Assembly (NCBI RefSeq): GCF_000712135.1
Contig: NZ_JOOE01000003.1
Span: 793,501-857,500 of the forward strand
Source: Sphingomonas sp. UNC305MFCol5.2
GTDB lineage: Bacteria; Pseudomonadota; Alphaproteobacteria; Sphingomonadales; Sphingomonadaceae
Length of the DNA: 64,000 nucleotides
Direction of reading: 5' to 3'
In this document: in pieces, positions 53,327 through 62,395 of the stretch
Position numbering within the stretch: the stretch's first letter is position 1
Layout of the letters: every line of letters begins with the position of its first letter
Made by a program: the position numbers and the translations under genes
The notes under the pieces: model-generated
Seen by the model: the letters and a program-made list of their open reading frames with translations, nothing else
The model's database searches: none
What the model was told of the DNA's origin: nothing

Positions 53327-54945
53327 CCGGCCCGGCCCTGGCGCAGGACCTGGCCGAGGCTGCTTGCTGGCAAGTCGATCTGTCGCACGTCCGCGCCCTG
53401 ATCGACACGGTCGCCGCCGGGGGCGAATGGGCCGATTGGGTCGCCGCGCTGCTGCACGGCGCGCGCATCGTCGATGCCAATACGCGCAGCCTCGAGCTGG
53501 TCGGCGCCCCGGCGGCGCGCGAGATCATTCTTGGGCAGCCGGTCGCCAATTTCTGCCCCCAGGAAAGCTGGAACGCACTCGCCGGGCTGATCGTCGCGGT
53601 CGCCAGAGATCCGGCGCACGCGGCCCGCACACAGGCGGTCAATTCCTTCATGCTGCGCGACGCTACGCTCACTGTATGGTGCGCGCCGGGCGCGGCCGAC
53701 ACGATCTGGGTGCAGGTAGACGGCGAGATAGCGGATGACCGCTCCTTCTGGGCGGTACGTGCCAGCGAGCAACGTTATCGTCGGCTGATCCACCATCTGC
53801 CCGGTGCGCTGCTCCAGGTCGATGCGCGGCCAATGGGCGCCGTCTTCTACCAGCTGCGGGCGGAGGGCGTGACGGACATCGTCGCACAGCTCGACGCACA
53901 TCCCGGACTGGTCGAGCAGGCCTGCGCGATCGTGCGCGTGACCGATGCGAATGGCGGCGCTGCCCGGCTGATGGGAGCGGGTGGGGTGACGGATCTGATC
54001 GGTCCGGTCGCTTTCGTCTTCGCCCGGGCGCCGGAGACCGCACGCAACGTCACCATCGCCCATTTCGAGGGGCGACGCAGCCATGTCGAACGGATCAAGC
54101 TCGAGACGTTCGACGGCCGTCTGCTCGACGTCGAGCTGACCGTGACCTTTCCTACGCCGCCAGAGCGGCTGGACGTGACCTTGCTCACGCTCGAGGACGT
54201 GACCGACAAGCTCCGCACCGAAGCGCAGCTGCGCCAGCTCCAGGAGGAGCACGCCCGCGCCGCGCGCATCTCCACCCTTGGCGAACTCGCCAGCTCGATC
54301 GCGCACGAGGTCAATCAGCCGCTCGCCGCAATCGCGATGAATGCCGAGACGAGCCTCCGCTGGCTGCAGCGCGATGAACCCAATCTCGCCAAGGTAGAGC
54401 AACTCACCCGGCGCATCGCCGACAGCGCCCGCCATGCCAGCGAGATCGTCCAGCGCATCCGCGGCATGGCTTCGCGTCACGTGCCGGAGTTGGCGCCACT
54501 CGACCTCAACGCCGTGGTCGAGGAGGCGCTGATGTTCGTCTGCCACGACGTCGAGACGCGGGCGATCCTGCTCTCGGTGCGGCTCGATATCGGCCTGCCG
54601 CGTGTGCTGGGCGACCGCGTCCAGCTCCAGCAGGTCGTGGTCAATCTGCTGGTCAACAGCCTCCAGGCGCTGGCAGGCGTCGCGAAGGGCCGGATCGAGA
54701 TTGCCACCGGTCCGGACGGCGCCGGCGGCGTGCGTTTCTCGATCCGCGACACGGGGCCCGGCATCGCTGCCGAGAACATCGACCGCGTGTTCGAGGGCTT
54801 CTTCACCACGAAGGCGGAGGGAATGGGCATCGGCCTGGCGGTCTGCCACTCGATCATCGCCGCGCATGGCGGGGCGATCGCGGCGGCAAACCATGAACAG
54901 GGCGGTGCCTGCTTCCATTTCGCGTTGCCTTCGATCCCCGGTTGA
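53320..54945 (+). CDS. PAS-domain sensor histidine kinase (FixL/DctB-like)
   Basis: The 541-aa soluble-looking kinase has no obvious TM segment. Two N-terminal PAS-like regions (about 20-125, about 155-300) precede HisKA with the phospho-His in LGELASSIAHEVNQPLAAIA (about 330). HATPase has N-box NLLVNSLQAL, FSIRDTGPGIAAENIDRVFE and GMGIGLAVC. The AHEVNQPL H-box is characteristic of the FixL/TodS kinases that partner FixJ-type regulators, matching its neighbours. The signal may be redox or a small molecule. Confidence 0.92.
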   Translation: MLTGPALAQDLAEAACWQVDLSHVRALIDTVAAGGEWADWVAALLHGARIVDANTRSLELVGAPAAREIILGQPVANFCPQESWNALAGLIVAVARDPAHAARTQAVNSFMLRDATLTVWCAPGAADTIWVQVDGEIADDRSFWAVRASEQRYRRLIHHLPGALLQVDARPMGAVFYQLRAEGVTDIVAQLDAHPGLVEQACAIVRVTDANGGAARLMGAGGVTDLIGPVAFVFARAPETARNVTIAHFEGRRSHVERIKLETFDGRLLDVELTVTFPTPPERLDVTLLTLEDVTDKLRTEAQLRQLQEEHARAARISTLGELASSIAHEVNQPLAAIAMNAETSLRWLQRDEPNLAKVEQLTRRIADSARHASEIVQRIRGMASRHVPELAPLDLNAVVEEALMFVCHDVETRAILLSVRLDIGLPRVLGDRVQLQQVVVNLLVNSLQALAGVAKGRIEIATGPDGAGGVRFSIRDTGPGIAAENIDRVFEGFFTTKAEGMGIGLAVCHSIIAAHGGAIAAANHEQGGACFHFALPSIPG

Positions 54946-54985
54946 ACGTCCGACGGTGCCGGAGATACCGCCGGACGCCCGCACC

Positions 54986-55807
54986 TCAGCTACGCAGGAA
55001 CGCGAGCAGATCGGCGTTGAATCGGTCCGCATGCGTGGCGGTCAGGCCGTGGGGAAGGCCAGGATAGAAGATCGTCTGCGCGCCCGATACCAGCCTGGCT
55101 GACTTGTAGGCCGAGTCGGCGATCGGCACGATCTGGTCGTCTTCGCCGTGTACGATCAGCGTGGGGACGTCGAACTTCTTCAGATCGTCGGTGAAATCGG
55201 TCTCGCTGAACGCCTTGATGCAGTCATGCGCGTTCTTCAGGCCGGCCTGCATGCTGATCAGCCAGAATTCGCCGAGCAGGCTCTGCGGTACATCCGCGCC
55301 CTCGCGATTGGCGCCGTAGAAGGGAATCGCGAAATCCTTGTAGAATTGCGATCGGTTCTTGAGGATGTCGCGGCGCAGACCGTCGAACACCGCAATCGGC
55401 AGTCCCTCGGGATTGGCTTCGCTCTGCACCATCACCGGCGGCACCGCGCCGAGCAGCACCGCCTTCTTGACCCGCTTTGTGCCATGGCGGCCGATATAGC
55501 GCGCGACTTCGCCGCCGCCGGTCGAATGGCCGACCATGACGATGTCCTGCAGATCGAGCGCGCTGAACAGCTCGGCCAGGTCGTCGGCATAGCCGTCCAT
55601 GTCGTTGCGGCCACTGGTCTGGGCCGACTTACCATGGCCGCGGCGATCATGTGCGATGCAGCGATACCCCTGCTCGGCGAGGAACTGCATCTGGATGCTC
55701 CAGGCATCCGAGCTGAGCGGCCAGCCGTGCGAGAAGGTGACGACCGGGCCCTTGCCCCAGTCCTTATAGTATATCTCGTGTCCGTCGCCGGTGGTGAAGA
55801 TCGGCAC
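54986..55807 (-). CDS. Alpha/beta hydrolase, haloperoxidase-like
   Basis: The 273-aa cofactor-free haloperoxidase/esterase-like protein starts at GTG 55805-55807, with AAGGAG 7 nt upstream; the frame is open further up, but the family begins here ([20 protein letters not shown]). Landmarks are [21 protein letters not shown], the nucleophile elbow [13 protein letters not shown], the acid in [11 protein letters not shown] and the His in [13 protein letters not shown]. It is very close to the chloroperoxidase (non-haem) family used against peroxides or esters. It is divergent from the redox gene run at 56161. Confidence 0.92.
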   Translation of the reverse strand: MPIFTTGDGHEIYYKDWGKGPVVTFSHGWPLSSDAWSIQMQFLAEQGYRCIAHDRRGHGKSAQTSGRNDMDGYADDLAELFSALDLQDIVMVGHSTGGGEVARYIGRHGTKRVKKAVLLGAVPPVMVQSEANPEGLPIAVFDGLRRDILKNRSQFYKDFAIPFYGANREGADVPQSLLGEFWLISMQAGLKNAHDCIKAFSETDFTDDLKKFDVPTLIVHGEDDQIVPIADSAYKSARLVSGAQTIFYPGLPHGLTATHADRFNADLLAFLRS

Positions 55808-56160
55808 CGCGGGTCTCCTTGAACAAGCGCCGCGCGGCCCGCTGCGGGCCGCCTCATGGCGCGGAGGAGCTAGGCGCGAAGCCATCCGCGTCGCGACCGC
55901 ACCTGAGACGCGATCCGCCCCGCCACCAGGTGAGGGGAAGTTCGCCGATGGTTTGCCCGACCAAGGCCCTGGCGACGGATTCGCGCCCTGTGGACAGGAT
56001 CGACCCCATATCCGTCGGCCTGACCTGCACCTGGGCATAGGGTCGCCTGCCTAAAAGCGAGCCTGGTGCATCCCAGCGTACGATGGAGGCGGCACGGCCA
56101 ATCCGCGATCTTCCTTCCATGCCGCGGCGCCATGCCGGTGCAGGTTGGAGGAGAGCGATC
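55808..56160. other. Divergent intergenic region
   Basis: 353 bp between divergent genes. A perfect 8-bp hairpin (GCGGCCCG 55834-55841 with CGGGCCGC 55845-55852, 3-nt loop) lies just upstream of the hydrolase start. No clear promoter motif is recognised. Confidence 0.4.
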
Positions 56161-56913
56161 ATGCGTATCGTCGTGGTGGGAGGAACCGGTCTGGTCGGAG
56201 CCAGGGTCGTCCGCCAACTCAAAGCGGCTGACCATGAAGTCGTGGTCGCCGCGCGCTCGACCGGTATCGACATCGTCACCGGGGCGGGTCTCGATCTGGC
56301 GCTGGAGGGTGCCCAGGTCGTCGTCGATGTCTCCAGCCCGGGCTATGCCGATCCCGCGGATATGCTGCGCTTCTTCGAAGCCGCCGGTGCCACTCTGCTC
56401 GCCGCCGAACAGACAGCAGGCATCGCGCACCACATCACTTTCTCGGCGATCGGCGCCGAGCGGATCGGCGGCGGCTATTATCGCGGCAAGCACGTGCAGG
56501 AAGCGCTGGTCGCGGCTTCGGGCATTCCCTTCACCATCGTCCGTTCGGCCCCGCTCTTCGAATATATCGATGCCATCCTTGATGCCGGCCGGAGCGGGGA
56601 GGCGGTCCGCGTGCCCCCGCTCAGTGTCCAGCCCATCGCCACGGACGACGCTGCGCGAGTGCTGGGGCGGGTGGCACTTCGCGATCCCGCCAACGCGATC
56701 GTCGAGGTGTCGGGACCGAACATCTATGCGTTGCCGGATCTCGCGCAGCAGATCCTGACGGCCGCCGAGGATTACCGTCCCGTGCTGGTCGATGTCGCCG
56801 CGCCCTTCTTCGGCGCGCGGCCGGGAGTCAATGCGCTGGTCACGGGTGCAGCGGTGCGCTCGGACGACACCGGTTTCGAACATTGGCTCCAGCGCGCACT
56901 CGCGCCGGCCTGA
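56161..56913 (+). CDS. NmrA-like NAD(P)H-binding protein (paralogue 1)
   Basis: The 250-aa protein starts at ATG 56161 after GGAGGAGA. The N-terminal Rossmann motif is MRIVVVGGTGLVGARVVRQL. A conserved GIDIVTGAGLDLALEGA is shared with the two later paralogues, then HHITFSAIGAERIGGGYYRG and GIPFTIVRSAPLFEY. It belongs to the atypical SDR/NmrA group, where members are redox sensors or quinone/azo reductases. The Tyr-x3-Lys of classical SDRs is replaced by YYRGKH. It starts a rightward run of redox genes. Confidence 0.87.
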   Translation: MRIVVVGGTGLVGARVVRQLKAADHEVVVAARSTGIDIVTGAGLDLALEGAQVVVDVSSPGYADPADMLRFFEAAGATLLAAEQTAGIAHHITFSAIGAERIGGGYYRGKHVQEALVAASGIPFTIVRSAPLFEYIDAILDAGRSGEAVRVPPLSVQPIATDDAARVLGRVALRDPANAIVEVSGPNIYALPDLAQQILTAAEDYRPVLVDVAAPFFGARPGVNALVTGAAVRSDDTGFEHWLQRALAPA

Positions 56914-56934
56914 CCCTCAACGAAAGGAAGAGAC

Positions 56935-57696
56935 ATGAAGATCGTAGTGATCGGCGGTACCGGCCTGATCGGCTCGAAGACCGTCGCCCTGCTCGCCAGG
57001 GACGGACACGAGGTGTTCGCTGCCGCACCCAATACCGGCGTGAACACGTTGACCGGCGCGGGGCTCGATCGCGCGTTGGAAGGCGCCGAGGTCGTGATCG
57101 ACGTTTCCAACTCGCCGACGCTCGACGGCCCGGCGGCGCTCGATTTCTTCGAAAAGGCGGGGCGCAATATCGCTGCGGCCGAGAAAAAGGCGGGGGTGCA
57201 TCACCACATCGCTCTTTCCGTCGTGGGCACCGATCGGCTCCAGGCCAGCGGCTATTTCCGGGCCAAGCTGGCTCAGGAACAGGGGATCGCGGCCTCGGGC
57301 ATCCCGTTCACGCTGATCCACGCCACCCAGTTCTTCGAGTTCCTGCGCGGCATCGCCAATTCGGCTGCCGAGGGCGACACGGTTCGACTCCCGCCGGCGC
57401 GCTTCCAACCGATGGCGGCGCAGGATGTCGCGGTCGCGGTTGCCCGGGCCGCGCGCGCTGAGCCGGTGAACGGCATGATCGAAGTGGCGGGCCCGCAGGC
57501 CTGGCGCATCGACGAACTGGTCGCGCGGGTGCTCGCGTTCGACAAGGACCCGCGCCGCGTGGTCGCCGATCCGGCGGCCCCCTATTTTGGTGTCACGATC
57601 GACGATGCTTCGTTGATGCCCGGGCCGGACGCCCGGCTCGGCACCACCGGCTTCGACTGGTGGCTCGCCAACGTGCCCGCGCCGGTGGCGAAATGA
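56935..57696 (+). CDS. NmrA-like NAD(P)H-binding protein (paralogue 2)
   Basis: The 253-aa paralogue has IVVIGGTGLIGSKTVALLAR, GVNTLTGAGLDRALEGAEVV, HHIALSVVGTDRLQASGYF and GIPFTLIHATQFFEFLRGIA. It resembles the paralogue at 60050 more than the one at 56161 (SxVGTD and TQFFEF are shared by those two). AAAGGAAGAG lies before the ATG. Its stop overlaps the start of the following membrane-protein gene by 4 bp. Confidence 0.87.
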   Translation: MKIVVIGGTGLIGSKTVALLARDGHEVFAAAPNTGVNTLTGAGLDRALEGAEVVIDVSNSPTLDGPAALDFFEKAGRNIAAAEKKAGVHHHIALSVVGTDRLQASGYFRAKLAQEQGIAASGIPFTLIHATQFFEFLRGIANSAAEGDTVRLPPARFQPMAAQDVAVAVARAARAEPVNGMIEVAGPQAWRIDELVARVLAFDKDPRRVVADPAAPYFGVTIDDASLMPGPDARLGTTGFDWWLANVPAPVAK

Positions 57697-58142
57697 ACGT
57701 CCCTCCGATCGGCGCCGTGCGCGATACGCCGATGCTCCAACCGGCCGTGATTTTCTTAGCGATGCTGCTGGGCATCGGGGGGATCGCGAACGGCCTCTAC
57801 ATGCTGATCTCTCCGGTTGGCTGGTATTTCGCCGTGCCGGGGGTGACCACCACCGGCCCGTTCAACCAGCACTTCATCCGCGACATCGGCATCATCTTCC
57901 TGTTCCTCGGCGCGGCGTTCCTGATCGGCACGTTCCGGCGCGAGGGGCGGTTGGTGCTGTGGGGCGGGGCGACGCTCTGGCTCGCCTGCCATGCGCTTTT
58001 CCACCTGTGGGAAGTCGCGGCGGGCATCTGCGGCCCCTCGGCACTGGTGCGCGATTTTCCTGCCGTCTCGCTGCCTGCGCTGATCGGCGCCGGCCTCACC
58101 CTGTTCGCGCTGCGCGACCGTCGCGCCGCCCGCAACCTCTGA
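57693..58142 (+). CDS. Small integral membrane protein
   Basis: The 149-aa protein starts at ATG 57693, overlapping the upstream stop (ATGA). It has about four TM segments (VIFLAMLLGIGGIANGLYML; IGIIFLFLGAAFLIG; LWGGATLWLACHALFHLWEV; FPAVSLPALIGAGLTLFAL). Conserved-looking FNQHFIRDIG and CHALFHLWEVAAG are features of a group of uncharacterised membrane proteins. It is followed at 22 bp by the AhpD-like gene, so probably belongs to the same operon. Confidence 0.72.
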   Translation: MNVPPIGAVRDTPMLQPAVIFLAMLLGIGGIANGLYMLISPVGWYFAVPGVTTTGPFNQHFIRDIGIIFLFLGAAFLIGTFRREGRLVLWGGATLWLACHALFHLWEVAAGICGPSALVRDFPAVSLPALIGAGLTLFALRDRRAARNL

Positions 58143-58164
58143 TCCCCCAAGCAAGGAGACTGAA

Positions 58165-58629
58165 ATGACCCCCCGTATGAACATCTTCCAGATCGCCCCC
58201 GAAGGCACCAAGGCGATGATCGGCGTCGAGACTGCGATCGCCGGCTCCGGCGTCGAGCACAGCCTGCTCCAGCTGGTGAAGATCCGCGCCTCGCAGATCA
58301 ACGGCTGCGCGTTCTGCATCGACATGCACGTGAAGGACGCGATCAAGAACGGCGAGAGCCACCAGCGCATCCACCTGCTCGACGGCTGGCGCGATTCCCC
58401 GGCCTTCACCGATCGCGAGCGCGCCGCGCTCAACTGGACCGAAGTGGTCACCCGCATCGGCAAGACCCATGCGCCGGATGCTGATTATGCAATGCTCCAG
58501 GCCCAGTTCAACGAGGTCGAGATCGCCTGGCTGACGCTGTCGATCGGCGCGATCAACCTGTGGAACCGGGTGCAGATCAGCCTGCGCGCCATCCATCCCG
58601 TCGAGACGCCGACGGCGGCCGCCGCCTGA
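58165..58629 (+). CDS. Carboxymuconolactone decarboxylase/AhpD-family protein
   Basis: The 154-aa protein shows the AhpD-like core: LVKIRASQINGCAFCIDMHV with the redox CxxC (GCAFC), His at the +3 position, then RAALNWTEVVTRIG. Proteins with this motif have peroxidase or disulfide-reductase activity. CAAGGAGACTGAA precedes the ATG. It sits in the run of redox genes (NmrA-like, GST, hydrolases), suggesting defence against peroxides or electrophiles. Confidence 0.9.
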   Translation: MTPRMNIFQIAPEGTKAMIGVETAIAGSGVEHSLLQLVKIRASQINGCAFCIDMHVKDAIKNGESHQRIHLLDGWRDSPAFTDRERAALNWTEVVTRIGKTHAPDADYAMLQAQFNEVEIAWLTLSIGAINLWNRVQISLRAIHPVETPTAAAA

Positions 58630-58689
58630 CCGGCGGGCCGCGGGGCGACCCACTCGGCGCCCTGCGGCCCCCCTTGGAGAAGGACGAAC

Positions 58690-59427
58690 GTGATGCTCTG
58701 TCAGCCTGTACCGCGCGCATCCGAAATCCTGCCGCCCATCGAAGAGGGGCAGGGCAATCACGCGTTCGCGGTCGCCGCCGCAGGCGTGCTCCATGATTTG
58801 GGTAACCTGATCCAGATCGCGAGCTCCGCACTCAACATCGTCGCCCGCACGCCGGAGATGCCGGAGAGTCGCCGTGATCCGATCTTGCATCGCGCCCGGA
58901 CCTCGCTCGATCATGCCGGCACGATCGTCAGGCAGTCCGTCATGCGCGCCCGGGACACCGCTGCGCTGCCCCCGCGCTGCGATATCGCCAACTGCCTGGC
59001 GGACATCGCAACGCTGATCGTCGCCCGCGAAGATGCGGGGCTGACCCTCGACATCGCGATCGAGCCGGGGCTGCCCGATATCGCCTGCGACTCCATCGAG
59101 TTGCGCCGCGCAATCCTCAACCTCGTTCTCAATGCGCGCGATGCGATGGGCGGAAAGGGGAGCGTGCGCATCGACGCGCACGCCGTCGCCGGCTCGGTCG
59201 ATCTCCGCGTCGGTGATCGCGGGTCCGGTATGCCACCTGCAGTGCTCGCGCACGCCTTCGATCCATTCTTCACCACCAAGCGCGACGGCTTGGGCGGCAT
59301 CGGCTTGCCCATGGTCGAACGCTTCGTGCGCGGTGCCGGCGGCAGCATCTCGATCGAGAGCGAGCCCGGCGTCGGGACCGTCGTCACCCTGCGCTTGCCC
59401 GCCCTTCCTCAGGAGACCAGATCATGA
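58690..59427 (+). CDS. Minimal histidine kinase without sensory domain
   Basis: The 245-aa protein starts at GTG 58690 or ATG 58693. A dimerisation helix with the phospho-His is in AGVLHDLGNLIQIASSALNI, and HATPase has N-box NLVLNARDAMGG, DRGSGMPPA and GIGLPMVERFVRG. There is no membrane segment or PAS domain; the input is probably another protein. It lies inside the redox cluster and overlaps the GST gene by 4 bp. It could feed the FixJ-like or single-receiver proteins encoded 5 kb upstream. Confidence 0.87.
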   Translation: MMLCQPVPRASEILPPIEEGQGNHAFAVAAAGVLHDLGNLIQIASSALNIVARTPEMPESRRDPILHRARTSLDHAGTIVRQSVMRARDTAALPPRCDIANCLADIATLIVAREDAGLTLDIAIEPGLPDIACDSIELRRAILNLVLNARDAMGGKGSVRIDAHAVAGSVDLRVGDRGSGMPPAVLAHAFDPFFTTKRDGLGGIGLPMVERFVRGAGGSISIESEPGVGTVVTLRLPALPQETRS

Positions 59428-60053
59428 AGCTCTATTACGCCCCCGGCGCTTGCAGCCTGTCCGGCCGGATCTCGCTGCACGAGGCCGGCCTCGCCGCCGA
59501 GTTCGAGCGGGTCGACATCAAGACCAAGACCACCGAGCACGGTTATGACTATGTCGCGATCAACCCCAAAGGCTACGTTCCTTTGCTGGTGCTCGATGAC
59601 GGAAATGCGGTGAGCGAGAACACCGCGATCCTCGAGTTCATCGCAGGACTGGATTCGGGTCTGGCGCCGGGTGGCCCGCTCGGCCGCACCCGGCTGATCG
59701 AGATGCTCTCCTGGCTATCGACCGAGTTGCACGTCGCGTTCAAGCCGTTCTGGCATTCCGAGGACGTGGGCGAACGCGCCGCCGCCAGCGAAGCGGTCGC
59801 CCTGCGGCTGGCGCTGATCGAGGAGCATATCAACGAGCTCTATCTGTTCGGCCCGCGCTTTACGGTGGCCGACGCCTATCTCTTCGTCATGCTGCGCTGG
59901 GCGCAGGCGTTCGAGGTGCCGATATCGCCCTCGATGCTCGGCTATTTCGAGCGCGTCGCCGAGCGCCCCACCGTCCGGCAGGCGCTGATGGAGGAAGGGC
60001 TGTTCGTGCCGCTTCCCTCGATCGACGCGTCTTCGATCGAGGCGCTGACATGA
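59424..60053 (+). CDS. Glutathione S-transferase (beta-class-like)
   Basis: The 209-aa protein has the complete beta-class N-terminus MKLYYAPGACSLSGRISLHE with Cys10, NPKGYVPLLVLDDGNAVSEN, and a C-terminal helical domain with FTVADAYLFVMLRWAQAF. It conjugates glutathione to electrophiles or reduces peroxides. It overlaps the kinase upstream by 4 bp and the third NmrA paralogue by 4 bp, so translation appears coupled through the cluster. The GST at 43054 is a distant relative lacking Cys10. Confidence 0.92.
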   Translation: MKLYYAPGACSLSGRISLHEAGLAAEFERVDIKTKTTEHGYDYVAINPKGYVPLLVLDDGNAVSENTAILEFIAGLDSGLAPGGPLGRTRLIEMLSWLSTELHVAFKPFWHSEDVGERAAASEAVALRLALIEEHINELYLFGPRFTVADAYLFVMLRWAQAFEVPISPSMLGYFERVAERPTVRQALMEEGLFVPLPSIDASSIEALT

Positions 60054-60823
60054 AGATCGCGGTGATCGGGAGCCGCGGCCGGATCGGCGAGCGGCTCGTG
60101 CGCAACCTGCGGCAGGAGGACCTGCCCGTCGTCGAGGCCTCGCGCCGCACCGGCGTCGACAGCTTCACCGGCGCCGGGCTGGCCGAAGCGCTGGCGGGGG
60201 CGGAAGTGGTGATCGATGTCACCAACGTCTCGCCCGACGACGGCGACGCAGCGCTGCGCTTTTTCGAGGCCTCCGGCCGGAACCTGCTCGAGGTGGGGCG
60301 TCGCGCCGGGGTGCGCCATCATGTCGTCCTGTCGATCGTGGGTACCGACGGCCTGCTCGCGAGCGGCTATTTCCGCGGCAAGAAGCTGCAGGAGGAGATG
60401 GTCGCCGGCTCGGGCATTCCGTTCACGATCCTGCGTTCCACTCAGTTCTTCGAGTTCGTCCGCGACGTGGTGCAGGCCGGCACGGCGCGCGACATCCGCA
60501 TCGCGCCCGCGCTCGTCCAGCCGATCGCGGGCGAGGATCTGGCCGATATGTTGGCCGATGCGGCGTTGAGCGATCCCTTCAATGGCGTGGTGGAGGTCGC
60601 CGGGCCGGAGCAGCTACGGCTAGATCAGGTGGCGGCCGAGATCGCCACCGCCTTCGAGGATACCCGCCGGATCGTGGCGGATATCAATGCGCCCTATTTC
60701 GGCGCCGCGCTTGGCGAGCGCTCGCTGCTGCCCGGTCCCGAAGCACGCATCGCCGCGCTCAGGTTCGACGATTGGCTGCGTGACAGCCTCCAGCCGCCCC
60801 GACTCTCGATGCCCGTCAACTAG
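60050..60823 (+). CDS. NmrA-like NAD(P)H-binding protein (paralogue 3)
   Basis: The 257-aa third paralogue has KIAVIGSRGRIGERLVRNLR (GxxGxxG variant: GSRGRIG instead of GGTGLIG), GVDSFTGAGLAEALAGAEVV, HHVVLSIVGTDGLLASGYFR and GIPFTILRSTQFFEFVRDVV. The altered Rossmann loop may change coenzyme preference. It overlaps the GST by 4 bp and is followed at 21 bp by an exported hydrolase. Confidence 0.87.
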   Translation: MKIAVIGSRGRIGERLVRNLRQEDLPVVEASRRTGVDSFTGAGLAEALAGAEVVIDVTNVSPDDGDAALRFFEASGRNLLEVGRRAGVRHHVVLSIVGTDGLLASGYFRGKKLQEEMVAGSGIPFTILRSTQFFEFVRDVVQAGTARDIRIAPALVQPIAGEDLADMLADAALSDPFNGVVEVAGPEQLRLDQVAAEIATAFEDTRRIVADINAPYFGAALGERSLLPGPEARIAALRFDDWLRDSLQPPRLSMPVN

Positions 60824-60844
60824 AGCCCCCAAAGGAGACCCTTC

Positions 60845-61624
60845 ATGCGCTTTTCCAGCCTGCTGCTTTCCGCAGCCTTGCTCCTCTCAGGTTCCGCTTT
60901 GGCTCAGACCCAAGCCACGTCCCCCAAGCCGGTAATCGTGCTCGTGCACGGCGCCTTCGCCGAAAGCTCGAGCTGGGATTCGGTCATCGCCCGGCTCGAG
61001 AAGGACGGCTATACTGTCATCGCCGCCGCCAATCCGTTACGCGGGGTTGCGAGTGACGCCGCCGCTGTCTCAGGTATCGTCAAGTCGATTAAGGGATCCG
61101 TCGTGCTGGTCGGCCATTCCTATGGCGGCCCGGTGATCACCGAGGCGGCCGACGGCAATGCCAATGTGAAGGCGCTGGTCTATGTGGCCGGCTTCGCGCC
61201 CGAGACCGGAGAGTCGAGCCTCACGCTTTCCTCGAAATTCCCGGGAAGTACGTTGGGCGACAGCCTGAAGACGATCGCGCTCCCCGGTGGCGACGAGGAT
61301 CTCTACATCCGACCCGAGAAGTTCCACGCCCAGTTCGCCGCCGACGTTCCCGAAGCGCGGGCAGCGGCGATGGCGGCCACGCAGCGCCCTGTAACTCTGT
61401 CCGCGCTCGGCGAACCCTCACGCGTCGCCAGCTGGAAGGCGTTGCCGTCCTACATGATCTACGGCACAGCCGACCGGAATATTCCGGCTTCGGTGATGAA
61501 ATTCATGGCGGAGCGCGCGCATGCACGGAAGGTCGTCGTCGTCGAAGGCGCCTCGCATGCGGTGATGGTCTCCCATCCAGGCGAGGTCACCGCGCTTATC
61601 GAGATCGCTGCCTCGGGCAAATGA
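60845..61624 (+). CDS. Exported alpha/beta hydrolase
   Basis: The 259-aa protein has a signal peptide (MRFSSLLLSAALLLSGSALA then QTQAT). Landmarks are VIVLVHGAFAESSSWDSVI, the nucleophile elbow VGHSYGGPVITEA, the acid in MIYGTADRNIP, and the catalytic His in VVVEGASHAVMVSHPG. GAAESxxW and the compact length fit the AB_hydrolase/esterase group with exported members. It ends the rightward redox gene run. Ribosome-binding AAAGGAGAC precedes ATG 60845. Confidence 0.9.
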   Translation: MRFSSLLLSAALLLSGSALAQTQATSPKPVIVLVHGAFAESSSWDSVIARLEKDGYTVIAAANPLRGVASDAAAVSGIVKSIKGSVVLVGHSYGGPVITEAADGNANVKALVYVAGFAPETGESSLTLSSKFPGSTLGDSLKTIALPGGDEDLYIRPEKFHAQFAADVPEARAAAMAATQRPVTLSALGEPSRVASWKALPSYMIYGTADRNIPASVMKFMAERAHARKVVVVEGASHAVMVSHPGEVTALIEIAASGK

Positions 61625-61815
61625 CCGGTCACAGCGCACTAGCCTTCAGTAGCGATATGATGCGGCTAGCCGCCTCCGCACTGAGGGCTAAGTGCGGATA
61701 CTGCGCGGCCTAGGCCGGAGTGTCACCGGACAAAGGAAGTCTGCTGGCGCACCTCGACATGACTAGCCAACCAACCGCTCGTATGATGGCGGGATCGAAC
61801 GATGGAGTTCCGACG

Positions 61816-62009
61816 ATGGCCGACAGCTCCAACGCCGCCGCGAGCCAAGATCGTCGTAAGTTTCTCGGAATGGCCGCACTCACAGGCATGACAGCCAGGT
61901 CGTATCCGCGGCGCGGTCGGCGGCTGCACCCTTCAATCAATCTTCGGCGCCCGCTCCCTGGCGCGCGCTTGAGCATGTCAACGCAGGCGATCTGCGAGTG
62001 AGCTACGCC
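61816..62009 (+). pseudogene. Truncated, frameshifted Tat-exported alpha/beta hydrolase (N-terminus only)
   Basis: From ATG 61816 the frame encodes a twin-arginine leader (DRRKFLGMAALTGM). About 36 codons in, the sense continues only in another frame: QVVSAARSAAAPFNQSSAPA, then WRALEHVNAGDLRVSYA, a typical opening of periplasmic alpha/beta hydrolases. Homology-like sequence stops near 62009, before any catalytic residue. The break lies exactly at the tandem TTGGGGCCA repeats, which suggests a recombination or insertion event removed the rest. Confidence 0.65.
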
Positions 62010-62395
62010 CCCACATTTGGGGCCACCGTTGGGGCCATTGGTGGCTCCAAAATTCGATGGCAACCAGCGTTGGATCGCCGAACTCCGCACCGCCGACGCG
62101 CTCGAGAGACATTGCCGGCAAGGGATGGCGGTTGGACAGCGAGTCCCATCGATCGCGCACGCAGCGGCTCGTGTGAGCGGCGCGTGCTCGGCTGATGCGG
62201 CCGATCTCTCGAGAGTGGTTTGCCGCTTAGACCCAAGATTCCCTCGCTCTGCACGGCAGAAGGAAGAATCCGCCGTTCCGGTGCGGGCGACCGTGCACGA
62301 CCGAGGACAAATCGAGGGGTGAATTGACCCCGCACGGCGTCATCAAGTGCGTCTCAATGTCGATGCGATCCGGCCTTGGCCGATCAGGACGAAGG
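62010..62395. other. Gap with tandem TTGGGGCCA repeats
   Basis: Two 9-bp direct repeats TTGGGGCCA at 62017-62025 and 62029-62037 overlap an inverted repeat (GCCACC 62022-62027 with GGTGGC 62040-62045). The rest of the stretch holds no recognised gene. It separates the broken hydrolase from hipA and may mark the edge of an inserted or deleted segment. Confidence 0.4.
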
